This document shows positions 52,756-61,022 of a stretch of DNA of 64,000 nt, in pieces. Positions within the stretch are counted from its first letter, which is position 1, and each line of letters starts with the position of its first letter. The notes below the pieces were generated by a model, which worked only from the letters and a program-made list of their open reading frames with translations, was not told the DNA's origin and did not search any database. This stretch comes from a bacterium (GTDB lineage Bacteria > Bacillota > Bacilli > Lactobacillales > Streptococcaceae). A program made the position numbers and the translations under genes. Location of the stretch: contig CAJNCJ010000005.1 of assembly GCA_905221235.1 (NCBI GenBank), positions 1-64,000 on the forward strand. The letters run 5' to 3'.

Positions 52756-52845
52756 CTAAATGGCTACTCTACGTACTATTTCTGGTTTTTCTTTTTCAAG
52801 TAGGAGTAGACTATCTTTACTTCTGAAGATTTCTAGATTAAACAT
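52756..52845 (-). CDS. 29-residue leader ORF upstream of clpL
   Basis: On the minus strand an ATG at 52845 opens a 29-codon frame ending TAG at 52756. The peptide starts MFNLEIFRSKDSLLLLEKEK and ends VRRVAI. It is preceded by AAAGGAGGTG seven bases upstream, a nearly complete anti-Shine-Dalgarno match and stronger than the site of clpL itself. It lies between the CtsR-controlled promoter and clpL, so it should be on the clpL message. No family recognised. It could be a translated small protein or a leader peptide. Confidence 0.55.
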   Translation of the reverse strand: MFNLEIFRSKDSLLLLEKEKPEIVRRVAI

Positions 52846-52876
52846 AGACACACCTCTTTCTATTTTACTTTAAATA

Positions 52877-52990
52877 ATACTCTTCGAAAATCTCTTCAAA
52901 CCACGTCAGCTCTATCTGCAATCTCAAAACAGTGTTTTGAGTAACCTGCGACTAGCTTCCTAGTTTGCTCTTTGATTTTCATTAAGTATA
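52877..52990 (+). repeat. BOX element (short form) in the clpL leader
   Basis: The plus strand runs from ATACTCTTCGAAAATCTCTT (boxA start) through one boxB core TCAAAACAGTGTTTTGAG to boxC (GACTAGCTTCCTAGTTTGCT, ending TTTTCATTAAGTA). The boxA centre is shortened. It lies downstream of the clpL promoter and is therefore transcribed as part of the 5' leader. Confidence 0.88.
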
Positions 52991-53027
52991 AGTGTTCGAG
53001 TAAGGCTTTCATTTACCTTACGTTCAT

Positions 53028-53056
53028 AATATACTACATTAGTCAGAAAAGGTCAA
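53028..53056 (-). promoter_or_regulatory. clpL promoter
   Basis: TTGACC (53051-53056), 17 bases, TATATT (53028-53033) on the minus strand. The clpL leader would be about 350 bases long, including the BOX element and the small ORF. Confidence 0.75.
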
Positions 53057-53060
53057 GAGA

Positions 53061-53077
53061 TTTGACTTTAATTGACC
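53061..53077 (-). promoter_or_regulatory. CtsR operator upstream of the clpL -35
   Basis: GGTCAATTAAAGTCAAA on the minus strand matches RGTCAAA-NAN-RGTCAAA with one base off in the first half-site. It lies four bases before the -35, placing heat-shock repression at this promoter. Confidence 0.72.
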
Positions 53078-53094
53078 AATATTTTTTAGAATGC

Positions 53095-53120
53095 AAAAAC
53101 ACCCTGAAACATCAGGGTGC
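53095..53120 (-). terminator. terminator of the mraW-ftsL-pbp2X-mraY operon
   Basis: CACCCTGA and TCAGGGTG pair (53100-53119) and the minus strand continues with five T. It lies just after mraY. Confidence 0.85.
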
Positions 53121-53125
53121 CATTC

Positions 53126-54106
53126 TTACATCAAATACAAAATTGCTAACGTCAAGAGACTTGCTAGAAGTCCCACTCCCCAAAAGAAGAAGTCAACCTT
53201 CCACTCGCTCCATGGATTTCCTTTACCAGACAATCCTCCAAGCTCAAAATGGTGATGCACAGGCGTCATACGGAAAATACGTTTGCCACCAGTCATTTTG
53301 AAATAACTTACTTGCATCATAACCGAAGTTGTTTCAAAGACATAAACAATTCCGATAATCAAGAGAGTCCATTCTTGGTGGAGGGCCATAGAGATAGCTG
53401 CCAACATTCCACCTAGAGCCAAACTTCCCACATCTCCCATAAAGACCTTGGCAGGCTTATGGTTAAAGACGAAGAAGCCGAGCAAGCCACCGATCATAGC
53501 CAGAACCACTAGAAGAATATCCATCTGACCTTGCACATAGGCAATAACTCCATATGCAGACAAGCTGATGACTACAGAAATACTAGCTAGACCGTCAATG
53601 CCGTCTGTCAAGTTGACTGCGTTTGAAAAACCGACTAGCCAGAAAAGAGCGAAAAGAATATAGAAAATCCCTAGATGCACTTGGTAACCAAAGACTGAAA
53701 GCATATCGCCACCGCGCTCATAGAAAAGGTAGAAAACGACCCCACCTAGGAGCTGAAGAGCCAATTTTTGCTTAGGATTCAGCCCCTCATTGATTTTACG
53801 AAAGACCTTGAGAAAGTCATCTAAAAATCCGACAAGTCCATAAAGGACCAAGATGAACAAAATCATTCCCACATTATTGGTCAATTGTTTTGAAAAAAGA
53901 GCAACAAGGAAACTCACTACAACTGCAGCAATGAGGAAAACAAGTCCCCCCATAGTTGGCGTGCCAGCTTTTGCCTGATGCTGTTTGACATCCTCGTGCA
54001 TCTGCTGGCCTGTAATTTGCGCCTTTCTATAAAATTGGATAAAGGCCGGAATTCCTACCAAAGTTAGTAAAAATGTCACAATTCCAGCACTGATGGAAAT
54101 AAACAT
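53126..54106 (-). CDS. mraY: phospho-MurNAc-pentapeptide transferase
   Basis: This 326-residue membrane enzyme makes lipid I from UDP-MurNAc-pentapeptide and undecaprenyl phosphate. About ten helices are visible, with the conserved loops [13 protein letters not shown] near 46-58, [12 protein letters not shown] (Asp-Asp pair), [14 protein letters not shown] and the catalytic [11 protein letters not shown], and the His cluster [10 protein letters not shown] near the C-terminus. It starts one base after the pbp2X stop. Confidence 0.96.
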   Translation of the reverse strand: MFISISAGIVTFLLTLVGIPAFIQFYRKAQITGQQMHEDVKQHQAKAGTPTMGGLVFLIAAVVVSFLVALFSKQLTNNVGMILFILVLYGLVGFLDDFLKVFRKINEGLNPKQKLALQLLGGVVFYLFYERGGDMLSVFGYQVHLGIFYILFALFWLVGFSNAVNLTDGIDGLASISVVISLSAYGVIAYVQGQMDILLVVLAMIGGLLGFFVFNHKPAKVFMGDVGSLALGGMLAAISMALHQEWTLLIIGIVYVFETTSVMMQVSYFKMTGGKRIFRMTPVHHHFELGGLSGKGNPWSEWKVDFFFWGVGLLASLLTLAILYLM

Positions 54107-54107
54107 A

Positions 54108-56360
54108 TTAGTCTCCTAAAGTTAATGTAATTTTTTTAATGCCCTTGATAGCTGTATTAGCACGAACATCTTGCTTCTGCACAGTAGAGCCTGAACCTTC
54201 AAATTCAAGTTCTATATTTAACCACTTAGAAAAAGCTTCTGCGGTTGCTTTTGTCCAACCATACATATCTGGAACTTCCTCTGCTTTGTCAGATAAGAGG
54301 AGAACTTGCTGGTTAGGTGTAAGATTGGTTCCTTCTTCTACAGATGATTCTTTAATCTTTGTTCCTGTTCCTACAACGATTGGTTGCACAATATTGCGAC
54401 GTAAGGCTTCAGCCAAATCACCGGGTGAAATATCCTTGATGCTAGGCATGGCATAAGCGCTTTGATTGGTTACCTGATCTAACGTTTTAGCGGTAGATTG
54501 GAGGTTAAGGGAATCTTTCATAGCTACTGCTCTTTCCAAGATAGGATTGGCAAATTCCCCCAACTGAATACCTGAATAATGCTCTGGCTGTTGAACCGTC
54601 ACATAGAGGATAAAATCAGGATTTTCAGCAGGATTCATCGATACAGCAGAAAAAATGTAATTGGTCGTACCAACCAAGTAACCTCCATTTTTCTCATCGG
54701 CAATCTGGGCTGTACCAGACTTAAGAGCTACATTTTGACCAGGAACAGTTACAGTTGGCTTGCCTGTGCTGTGGTTATGCATGGTTCCATAAACGGGATC
54801 TGTTCCTACCAAAACCATGTTGGTTCGAGTTAGACTGGCTGCATCTTTGGAAACAGGATTTCCTACAATCTCTTTTTGAGATTTCCGAACAGATTGGTCA
54901 TTTGGGTCATACAAGGCACTGATAAATTTAGGTTCTAGCATGACTCCATCGTTGGCAATAGCCGTGAAGGCACGAATCATTTGGGTTTGGGTCACTGAAA
55001 TACCTTGTCCAAATGAACTCTGAGCAATATTGACGATATTGTCAGCTGGAAGTTGACCTGCATACTCATCCGTCAAACCAAATCGAGTCGGAACACCAAA
55101 TTTAAAGCGATTTAGATAATCCAGCCAGGTAGCATCTCCCATCTTTTGCTCAAGAAGCGTCATCCCAACGTTACTTGAGTGCGCAAACCCTTGAGAAAAA
55201 GTCATCATTCTGCCACCAGTCAATCCTTCATTGACGTCCCAATCTCGAATAGTAGCATCTGCTACTTTTAACTCACTACTATTGAAGACTTCTCCTCCTG
55301 GGAAAGTATTATTGTCAATAGCAGCAGCGAGTGTCATGACCTTCATGGTTGACCCCGGCTCAAAGTTACTTTGATAGAGGATATCACGCCAAACAAAATC
55401 CTTGGTAAGTCCTTCCTTAGTATCGGCATCAAAGGTTGGTCTCTGCGTCGTTGCAAGAATTTCCCCCGTTTTAGCACTAACCAAGGTAGCCGTCATATAC
55501 TTGCCTTTTACTTTTTCTTGAAAAGCGTTCATCTGTGTTTCCATGAAGGACTGAAGGGTGCTGGAAATAGTCGTATAAACATCCTTGCCATCTACCGTTT
55601 GCTGGGACACTTGTTCTGTTCCGGGGACAATATTACCCAGACGATCTTTTTCATAGGTAATAATACCGTCTTTCCCTGCAAGAATAGTATTCAAGGAACT
55701 CTCCATCCCAGAAGTTCCCAGCAAACTCTTGCTTCCATCTTCATTTTCATGGAGTTGAGCTAAACCAATAAAACTAGAAGCAAATTGTCCATTTGGATAG
55801 CTTCTGTTTGGGCTAGTTGTGAAGTCAATTCCTTCAACACTAGCGTCTTTTAGATCCTTTTTAATAGCCATCATATTGGCATAGGTAATCCCATTTCCTT
55901 TGGCACCAAAAGAAACTTGAGTCAGATTCGGTTGAGACAATTGTTCTTTAACATAAGCCTCATCCATATCCAAATACTTATGGAAGACCTCTGCTACCTT
56001 ATTAAACTGGGCATCTTCTACATAAAGAATTTTACCCGTTGCTGATTTGTATTTTTTATCAATGACAGCATAGACATTATAGGAGGTTGCATCCTCAGCA
56101 ATCGGGACTCCATTTCGGTCATAAATAGTCCCACGTTTGGCAGGGACTGTACGGGTTATTTGGTGAACTTTCTTAGCCTCTTTGACTAGATCCGTTCCAA
56201 ATTTACTACCACTCCCGATAATAACAGCAAAATTGACCAAAAAGACAGCGAAAAGTACGACAGCTAACAAGCTGATGTACTTCCCTACTATTTTACGGTT
56301 TTCTGCTGGAGATTTACGGTTTCTAATCGCAAATCGGGTTATTCTTTTTGTCCACTTCAT
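54108..56360 (-). CDS. pbp2X: penicillin-binding protein 2x
   Basis: This 750-residue class B PBP is the septal transpeptidase working with FtsW. It has one N-terminal membrane helix (about 28-50), a dimerisation domain ([16 protein letters not shown]), a transpeptidase domain with STMK (in [17 protein letters not shown]), SSN and [10 protein letters not shown], and two C-terminal PASTA domains. Active-site neighbours known to change in resistance (Thr after Ser in STMK; Leu-KSG-Thr) are the susceptible forms here. Elsewhere it differs from the common pneumococcal sequence, for instance GTTNYIFS where that has GLTDYIFS. Confidence 0.96.
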   Translation of the reverse strand: MKWTKRITRFAIRNRKSPAENRKIVGKYISLLAVVLFAVFLVNFAVIIGSGSKFGTDLVKEAKKVHQITRTVPAKRGTIYDRNGVPIAEDATSYNVYAVIDKKYKSATGKILYVEDAQFNKVAEVFHKYLDMDEAYVKEQLSQPNLTQVSFGAKGNGITYANMMAIKKDLKDASVEGIDFTTSPNRSYPNGQFASSFIGLAQLHENEDGSKSLLGTSGMESSLNTILAGKDGIITYEKDRLGNIVPGTEQVSQQTVDGKDVYTTISSTLQSFMETQMNAFQEKVKGKYMTATLVSAKTGEILATTQRPTFDADTKEGLTKDFVWRDILYQSNFEPGSTMKVMTLAAAIDNNTFPGGEVFNSSELKVADATIRDWDVNEGLTGGRMMTFSQGFAHSSNVGMTLLEQKMGDATWLDYLNRFKFGVPTRFGLTDEYAGQLPADNIVNIAQSSFGQGISVTQTQMIRAFTAIANDGVMLEPKFISALYDPNDQSVRKSQKEIVGNPVSKDAASLTRTNMVLVGTDPVYGTMHNHSTGKPTVTVPGQNVALKSGTAQIADEKNGGYLVGTTNYIFSAVSMNPAENPDFILYVTVQQPEHYSGIQLGEFANPILERAVAMKDSLNLQSTAKTLDQVTNQSAYAMPSIKDISPGDLAEALRRNIVQPIVVGTGTKIKESSVEEGTNLTPNQQVLLLSDKAEEVPDMYGWTKATAEAFSKWLNIELEFEGSGSTVQKQDVRANTAIKGIKKITLTLGD

Positions 56361-56363
56361 ATC

Positions 56364-56681
56364 TTACTCCGCTGATCGAATATTCTCGTTATTCAATTTT
56401 AAGTCCTTAGAATTTGCGATTTCTTTCAAGCGTTCTGCCCTCAACAATTCATTTACCTCTTGTTTGGCATCATCCAACTCTGTCTTCTTCTCCTCTATCT
56501 GCGCATTGATTCTTGTCAAATCATTTTGTACTTGTAGGAGTCGAGTCTGCATAAAGATAATACTAAGCGCCAAAACGAGAGCTGTAAACGCAATGGAAAG
56601 ATAAAAAGCCTTCTCCACACGGGAGAATTTTTTTATACGACTCTGCAAGAATTGACTGGTTGTTTCTTTCTTATCTACCAT
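56364..56681 (-). CDS. ftsL: cell division protein FtsL
   Basis: This 105-residue bitopic protein has a cytoplasmic part (1-26), one membrane helix (about 27-48, YLSIAFTALVLALSIIFM) and an outside coiled coil (NDLTRINAQIEEKKTELDD onward). It belongs to the FtsL-DivIC-DivIB trimer of the divisome. It lies between rsmH and pbp2X, the universal dcw order. Confidence 0.93.
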   Translation of the reverse strand: MVDKKETTSQFLQSRIKKFSRVEKAFYLSIAFTALVLALSIIFMQTRLLQVQNDLTRINAQIEEKKTELDDAKQEVNELLRAERLKEIANSKDLKLNNENIRSAE

Positions 56682-56690
56682 TTTTTCCTC

Positions 56691-57641
56691 TTACTTGTGA
56701 ATTTTTCTGGCCACGCGCAACTTAGCTGAGTGCGAGCGGTTATTGGCTTCTAATTCTTCTGCACTTGGCAAGATTGGCTTACGGGATACCAATTCCATCT
56801 TGGGCTTGAGATCATCTGGGATGAAAGGCAAGCCTTTGGGAACCTCCACTGTTGAAGCCTCCTTGAACAATTGCTTGGTCAAGCGGTCTTCTAGCGAATG
56901 GAAGGTAATCACTGAGATCCTACCATCTAGAGCCAACATCTCCATAGCCTGCTGGATAGATTCATCTGCCGCCCCCAGTTCATCGTTAACTTCAATCCGA
57001 ATAGCCTGGAAGATCTGTTTGGCAGGATGGCCCTTCTTCTTGAGCTCCTTGGCAGGTTTAGCAGACTTGATAATCTCAGCCAACTCAGTCGTTGTCTCAA
57101 TTGGCTTCACTTCACGTGCTTGTTCAATCTTACGCGCAATCTGTTTAGAGAATTTATCCTCGCCATACTTGAAGAAAATACGAACCAAGTCATGATAGTC
57201 ATAGTGGTTCACCACTTCATAGGCTGTCAGACTAGCATCCTGATTCATGCGCATGTCCAATGGCGCATCCTTTTTATAAGAAAAACCACGCTCACGCTGA
57301 TCCAGTTGAGGACTAGATACTCCCAAGTCATAACAAATTCCATCAATTTCCTGAACACCAGCTTCGCGCAAACGTGCCTGTAAATGACGGAAGTTATCCT
57401 TGATAAAAGTCACCATCCCCTTTTCAATGTAAGGTGCCAAACGTTCTTGCGCATTATCAATGGCATTCTGGTCCTGGTCAAAGGCATAGAGATGGCCTTT
57501 TTCACTTAATTTACTTAATAAATATTCGCTATGGCCTGCTCCACCCAAAGTCGCGTCAACGTAGATACCGTCACGCTTTACCTCAAGCATATCAATCGTT
57601 TCGTGGAGTAAGACCGTTACATGATGAAATTCTTTTGTCAT
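56691..57641 (-). CDS. rsmH: 16S rRNA (cytosine-1402-N4)-methyltransferase
   Basis: This 316-residue enzyme (formerly MraW) methylates N4 of C1402 in 16S rRNA. It has [13 protein letters not shown] at the N-terminus, the SAM loop [14 protein letters not shown] near 30-43, [19 protein letters not shown] near 110-128, MRMNQD and [11 protein letters not shown]. It starts the pbp2X operon. No mraZ precedes it, as usual for pneumococcus. Confidence 0.96.
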   Translation of the reverse strand: MTKEFHHVTVLLHETIDMLEVKRDGIYVDATLGGAGHSEYLLSKLSEKGHLYAFDQDQNAIDNAQERLAPYIEKGMVTFIKDNFRHLQARLREAGVQEIDGICYDLGVSSPQLDQRERGFSYKKDAPLDMRMNQDASLTAYEVVNHYDYHDLVRIFFKYGEDKFSKQIARKIEQAREVKPIETTTELAEIIKSAKPAKELKKKGHPAKQIFQAIRIEVNDELGAADESIQQAMEMLALDGRISVITFHSLEDRLTKQLFKEASTVEVPKGLPFIPDDLKPKMELVSRKPILPSAEELEANNRSHSAKLRVARKIHK

Positions 57642-57650
57642 ATCTTATCT

Positions 57651-57659
57651 ATTTTACCA
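57651..57659 (-). promoter_or_regulatory. promoter of rsmH-ftsL-pbp2X-mraY (extended -10)
   Basis: TGGTAAAAT on the minus strand, ten bases before the start codon. A perfect inverted repeat GACTAG-CTTGCA-CTAGTC lies at 57667-57684 where the spacer and -35 would be. Confidence 0.5.
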
Positions 57660-57728
57660 CAAATCCGACTAGCTTGCACTAGTCAGACAAATAGGGCAAA
57701 AACAAGTAAGAATTTCTTTAAGAAATAT

Positions 57729-57780
57729 GTCAAATATGCTTGACATTCACTCTATAGAAGAATATAATGTAGTCAAATAT
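57729..57780 (+). promoter_or_regulatory. consensus promoter flanked by GTCAAATAT direct repeats
   Basis: TTGACA (57740-57745), 17 bases, TATAAT (57763-57768) is a perfect sigma-A promoter for the Xre gene. GTCAAATAT occurs exactly at 57729-57737 and again at 57772-57780, on either side of the promoter, 43 bases apart. They are good candidates for operators of the Xre protein, which would repress its own operon. Confidence 0.8.
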
Positions 57781-57808
57781 ATACGACACAAATCAGAAAG
57801 GAGAACAG

Positions 57809-58003
57809 ATGAATCGTGTGAAAGAATTTCGCAAGGAACTGGGCATTTCCCAGCTCGAGCTCGCCAAGGATATCGGTGTCTCGAGACAAACTATCAATAT
57901 GATTGAGAACGACAAGTATAACCCAACTCTGGAACTCTGTCTCAATCTCGCTCGTAGCCTCCAAACTGACCTCAACAGTCTCTTTTGGGAGGATGATTTT
58001 TAA
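57809..58003 (+). CDS. Xre-family transcriptional regulator, 64 residues
   Basis: This small protein is almost entirely an HTH_3 domain: VKEFRKELGISQLELAKDIG, VSRQTINMIENDKYNPTLEL and a C-terminal DLNSLFWEDDF. Such proteins (YozG/YgzD type) precede genes for small membrane proteins in many Firmicutes. AAAGGAGAACAG precedes the start. The next gene begins 15 bases after the stop, so all genes to gpx may form one operon. Confidence 0.9.
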   Translation: MNRVKEFRKELGISQLELAKDIGVSRQTINMIENDKYNPTLELCLNLARSLQTDLNSLFWEDDF

Positions 58004-58018
58004 AAAAGGAGCCAACTC

Positions 58019-58561
58019 ATGAAAAAAGAAACCTTCACTGAAAAACTGATCAAGCGCACATACGCTATTTCTGATCCACTTGACGAATACAAACGACGCG
58101 AGGCTGATCGTATCGGCAATCAAGTCTTTATCTTCCTTTTTTATCTGATGATTTTCGGAAATCTTATTCCGCTCGTTCTGGCCTATAAATATCCTCAACT
58201 AGTGGCTCTAGTCTATCCTCCTCTGATTTTAGTGATTGCCCTCATCGTTGCTGGATATCTCACATACCAAATGCAAAAAACAGGGATTACAACTATTGAA
58301 CCAGATATGCTGAGTGAGAAAGAAAGTAAGCAACTACACTACCCAGGTCTGAAAGCTGGTTTATTCTTTGGTCTATGGATGTTTTTTATAACGCCTCTTC
58401 TCAGCATACTCATAGGGGAAGGTCAGGACTATTTTCAGTCTCTTCTCACTATAAGAAATGGTGTATCAAGCATTCTCGGTTCTATTTTCTTCGGAGCGAG
58501 CATACAGTTCCTCATCTCCCGTCGCATTGCAAAAGCCAAGAAAAATCAGGATAATGATTAG
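58019..58561 (+). CDS. DUF3278-like membrane protein
   Basis: This 180-residue protein has a charged N-terminus (TEKLIKRTYAISDPLDEYKR) and four membrane helices (about 34-55, 62-85, 113-132, 146-163), then a basic tail. It resembles DUF3278 proteins, which commonly follow an Xre regulator. Function unknown. Residues about 105-178 are repeated in the next gene. Confidence 0.75.
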   Translation: MKKETFTEKLIKRTYAISDPLDEYKRREADRIGNQVFIFLFYLMIFGNLIPLVLAYKYPQLVALVYPPLILVIALIVAGYLTYQMQKTGITTIEPDMLSEKESKQLHYPGLKAGLFFGLWMFFITPLLSILIGEGQDYFQSLLTIRNGVSSILGSIFFGASIQFLISRRIAKAKKNQDND

Positions 58562-58571
58562 GAGGAAACTC

Positions 58572-58814
58572 ATGAAAAAAGAAAAGAAACAGTTACGTTA
58601 TCCTGGTCTGAAAGCAGGTTCGATTTATGGAACAGTGATATTTTTTATAATTCCACTCATTGATACCCTAACAAGTGAAAATCCAAATTTTATCAGTTCT
58701 CTTCTAAATACAAAACATATTTTTAAAACTATACTGGGAGCTTTCTTTTTCGGAGTGATGATGCATATTGTCGACTCACTTCGTATTGCAAGAGCTAAAA
58801 AAGACCAGGATTAG
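58572..58814 (+). CDS. 80-residue membrane protein, partial paralogue of the preceding gene
   Basis: The protein has two membrane helices and a basic C-terminus. It aligns without gaps to the C-terminal part of the preceding protein: KQLRYPGLKAG against KQLHYPGLKAG at the start, RIARAKKDQD against RIAKAKKNQD at the end. It therefore looks like a tandem duplication of the second half of a DUF3278-like gene. The start has an excellent site, GGAGGA. I reject the longer in-frame start, which overlaps the previous gene. Confidence 0.78.
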   Translation: MKKEKKQLRYPGLKAGSIYGTVIFFIIPLIDTLTSENPNFISSLLNTKHIFKTILGAFFFGVMMHIVDSLRIARAKKDQD

Positions 58815-58824
58815 GAGGTGCCCT

Positions 58825-59151
58825 ATGAAATCATTACTAACTTTACTTACCTATCATCTTTTGTTCAGTTCTCTACTCATCTTCATCATCATTTCAGGGA
58901 ACTTGCCAATCAGAGAGATATTCCTCGTGCTAGTCTTTATTCCAGCACTTAACAAAGGACTGACCTATCTAAAGATTGGCTCCCCAAAAACACGTATACT
59001 CAACTTAGCACTGTGCTTTATGATTCTATCTTTTTCACAACTGATACTCATCTCAGACAATTGGAAATATTATTTACTGCTAACTATCGCTAGCCTTTCT
59101 TCTATCACTTATCTTTTTTATCTCTATCAATTCGTAAAAGAAAATCAGTAA
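58825..59151 (+). CDS. 108-residue membrane protein of unknown function
   Basis: The protein has four predicted membrane helices (about 3-25, 28-46, 54-72, 77-98) and no charged domain of note. I do not recognise a family. AGGAGGTG six bases before the ATG at 58825 fixes the start. It belongs to the Xre-led cluster. Confidence 0.72.
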   Translation: MKSLLTLLTYHLLFSSLLIFIIISGNLPIREIFLVLVFIPALNKGLTYLKIGSPKTRILNLALCFMILSFSQLILISDNWKYYLLLTIASLSSITYLFYLYQFVKENQ

Positions 59152-59177
59152 AACCGCTCATTTAGGAGGTTACTAAC

Positions 59178-59756
59178 ATGAAAAAAGAAGACTTAACCAC
59201 TCGCCTACTCCGAAATCTCTTTCATATCCAAGGCCCTTTTGATGAATGCCGGCAAGAGATTATCTACAAGGCTTGTGCCCGTTCCATGGTCCAAATCGTT
59301 TATTCTTCCTTCTTTCTCTTCTTGTTTTATCTGTTATTTGGACGCTTCATGGAGGTGGTTCGCTATGCCATGCCCTACGTTTACTCTGGACTCATTTTTT
59401 TCATTACCTTAAAAACTCAAAGAGCCGTCAAAGAACTCCATCTGGAAAAAGATGACAAATCAGAAATCATCCTTAAAACCTACAGCAAGAGCCAAATCAA
59501 ATTCCGAAGCTGGGTTGTGTTTATTGGCCTTCAGATTGGCCTCTTTACCCTACTCATCTTTCATAAAGTCTTCGTTCAGCAGATGTCACTTCCAGATTTT
59601 GTGAAGTTACTCATGCAATTCGATAAAAGTGTTCCTTTACTGATGTATGGCCTGATTATCGGTAGCATTTTTGGAACCCTGACCTACGGATTTCTATCCC
59701 TACAGGAGGAAAAAACTCCTAAAAATACCAAGCAGAAAGAGAAAAGTAATCAATGA
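59178..59756 (+). CDS. DUF3278-like membrane protein
   Basis: This 192-residue protein has the same plan as the gene at 58019: an N-terminus TTRLLRNLFHIQGPFDECRQ, four membrane helices and a Lys-rich tail. It is a diverged paralogue, about equally long. AGGAGG precedes it. Its stop overlaps the start of the peroxidase gene (ATGA), so the two are translationally coupled. Confidence 0.75.
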   Translation: MKKEDLTTRLLRNLFHIQGPFDECRQEIIYKACARSMVQIVYSSFFLFLFYLLFGRFMEVVRYAMPYVYSGLIFFITLKTQRAVKELHLEKDDKSEIILKTYSKSQIKFRSWVVFIGLQIGLFTLLIFHKVFVQQMSLPDFVKLLMQFDKSVPLLMYGLIIGSIFGTLTYGFLSLQEEKTPKNTKQKEKSNQ

Positions 59757-60229
59757 CCTCATTATACGATTTTTTAGTCTTAAACCAAGACAATCAAGAA
59801 ACCCCATTAGATGCCTACCGTGGTAAGGTTCTCTTGGTTGTTAACACTGCTACTGGATGTGGTTTAACGCCCCAGTACCAAGGACTCCAAGAACTCTATG
59901 ACCGCTATCAAGATCAGGGCTTTGAGATTTTAGACTTTCCTTGCAATCAGTTTATGGGACAAGCACCAGGTAGTGCAGAGGAAATCAATAGTTTCTGTAG
60001 CCTAAACTATCAAACCACTTTCCCACGCTTTGCCAAGATCAAGGTCAACGGTAAGGAAGCAGACCCTCTCTTCGTTTGGTTGAAAGACCAGAAATCTGGC
60101 CCACTAGGAAAACGAATCGAATGGAATTTCGCTAAGTTTCTCATCGGTCGAGATGGACAGGTATTTGAACGTTTCTCTTCCAAAACAGACCCAAAACAAA
60201 TTGAAGAGGCTATACAAAACCTACTATAA
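59753..60229 (+). CDS. glutathione peroxidase family protein (thiol peroxidase)
   Basis: This 158-residue GPx-fold protein has the peroxidatic Cys36 in NTATGCGLTPQY, Gln70 in CNQFMGQAPGS, and Trp124-Asn125 in WNFAKFLIGRDG, the usual tetrad. Cys82 in SFCSL may be the resolving cysteine, so thioredoxin rather than glutathione could be the reductant. It reduces peroxides, which streptococci make in quantity. Coupled to the membrane protein before it. Confidence 0.93.
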   Translation: MTSLYDFLVLNQDNQETPLDAYRGKVLLVVNTATGCGLTPQYQGLQELYDRYQDQGFEILDFPCNQFMGQAPGSAEEINSFCSLNYQTTFPRFAKIKVNGKEADPLFVWLKDQKSGPLGKRIEWNFAKFLIGRDGQVFERFSSKTDPKQIEEAIQNLL

Positions 60230-60235
60230 TTTCAC

Positions 60236-60286
60236 AATCTCACTATGATTAGGTCTCCTTTAGCCTAATGAATAGTGAGATTTTTT
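60236..60286 (+). terminator. terminator after the peroxidase gene
   Basis: AATCTCACTAT pairs with ATAGTGAGATT and inside it ATTAGG with CCTAAT; six T follow. Confidence 0.85.
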
Positions 60287-60373
60287 GATTGGCTTTGGCT
60301 TAAATAGAAAAACACCCCATGATATGAAACATGAAGTGTTATAAAAATGATACATTTTACAGCAGACAACCCT

Positions 60374-60667
60374 CTACTGACTACTATTTTTAACCCCAGC
60401 ATATTCATAGGTTCTATTTCTGGGACACTCTTTTTCCGTTACTACCCTAAAATAAAAGCGATGCTCCCTCCCATCCTTGGCATTCTCCTTGTTTAGGACA
60501 AAGTAGTTTTTCTGATTCAAGGCCATAGTGCGTAGGATGTCATCGATCAAAAAAGTCAGTGGTACATTCATAGCAGAGTATTTTTGAAAATCCTCTTCAA
60601 AACGAATATAGTCATCTGAAAAATAATCCATCTGCAGTTTGTTTTCATACAACTCTTTTCTAGTCAT
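60374..60667 (-). CDS. DUF5960-like small protein of the UmuC operon
   Basis: This 97-residue acidic protein (MTRKELYENKLQMDYFSDDY at the start, HRFYFRVVTEKECP later) fits DUF5960, a family found after umuC genes in streptococci. Function unknown. It overlaps the preceding gene by eight bases and is the last gene of the SOS operon. A weak hairpin (60310-60340) may terminate it. Confidence 0.72.
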   Translation of the reverse strand: MTRKELYENKLQMDYFSDDYIRFEEDFQKYSAMNVPLTFLIDDILRTMALNQKNYFVLNKENAKDGREHRFYFRVVTEKECPRNRTYEYAGVKNSSQ

Positions 60668-61022
60668 ACACTCCCTCCTCCCACAGTCTAATTTCTAGGA
60701 TATCTGCAATCTCTATCATCCTATAACCCTCGCTTGTTCTGATAGATAATGATTTAGAGGATAACTCTCTCACCTTACCGATGATAGTGACTTTCTGCTT
60801 CCTTTCCTTGACCACAAAACTTCCCTTCAGTTGGCCAACATAAAGCTGGGAAAGCAAGTGTAGTTTCTCATCTAGAGTCAAATCTGTCGAAAAATCAACA
60901 CGGCTTTTTTCTTCACTGAGCGAACTGGTATGTTCTGAGAGGTAAAACCCCATCCACTTCTGCATACCTGGATCTTGATAATCTCGCGCGGATTGAAAGG
61001 GTAAATAAGAACGATCAATCAT
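60660..61022 (-). CDS. YolD-like protein of the UmuC operon
   Basis: This 120-residue protein contains a YolD-like pattern: RDYQDPGMQKWMGFYLSEHT near 13-32. YolD proteins are commonly encoded next to Y-family polymerases in Firmicutes and may play a UmuD-like accessory role. Its ATG overlaps the umuC stop by four bases. Confidence 0.8.
   Translation of the reverse strand: MIDRSYLPFQSARDYQDPGMQKWMGFYLSEHTSSLSEEKSRVDFSTDLTLDEKLHLLSQLYVGQLKGSFVVKERKQKVTIIGKVRELSSKSLSIRTSEGYRMIEIADILEIRLWEEGVYD

Noticed and set aside
56743..57195. 150-codon open frame on the plus strand
   Set aside because: Antisense shadow of rsmH.
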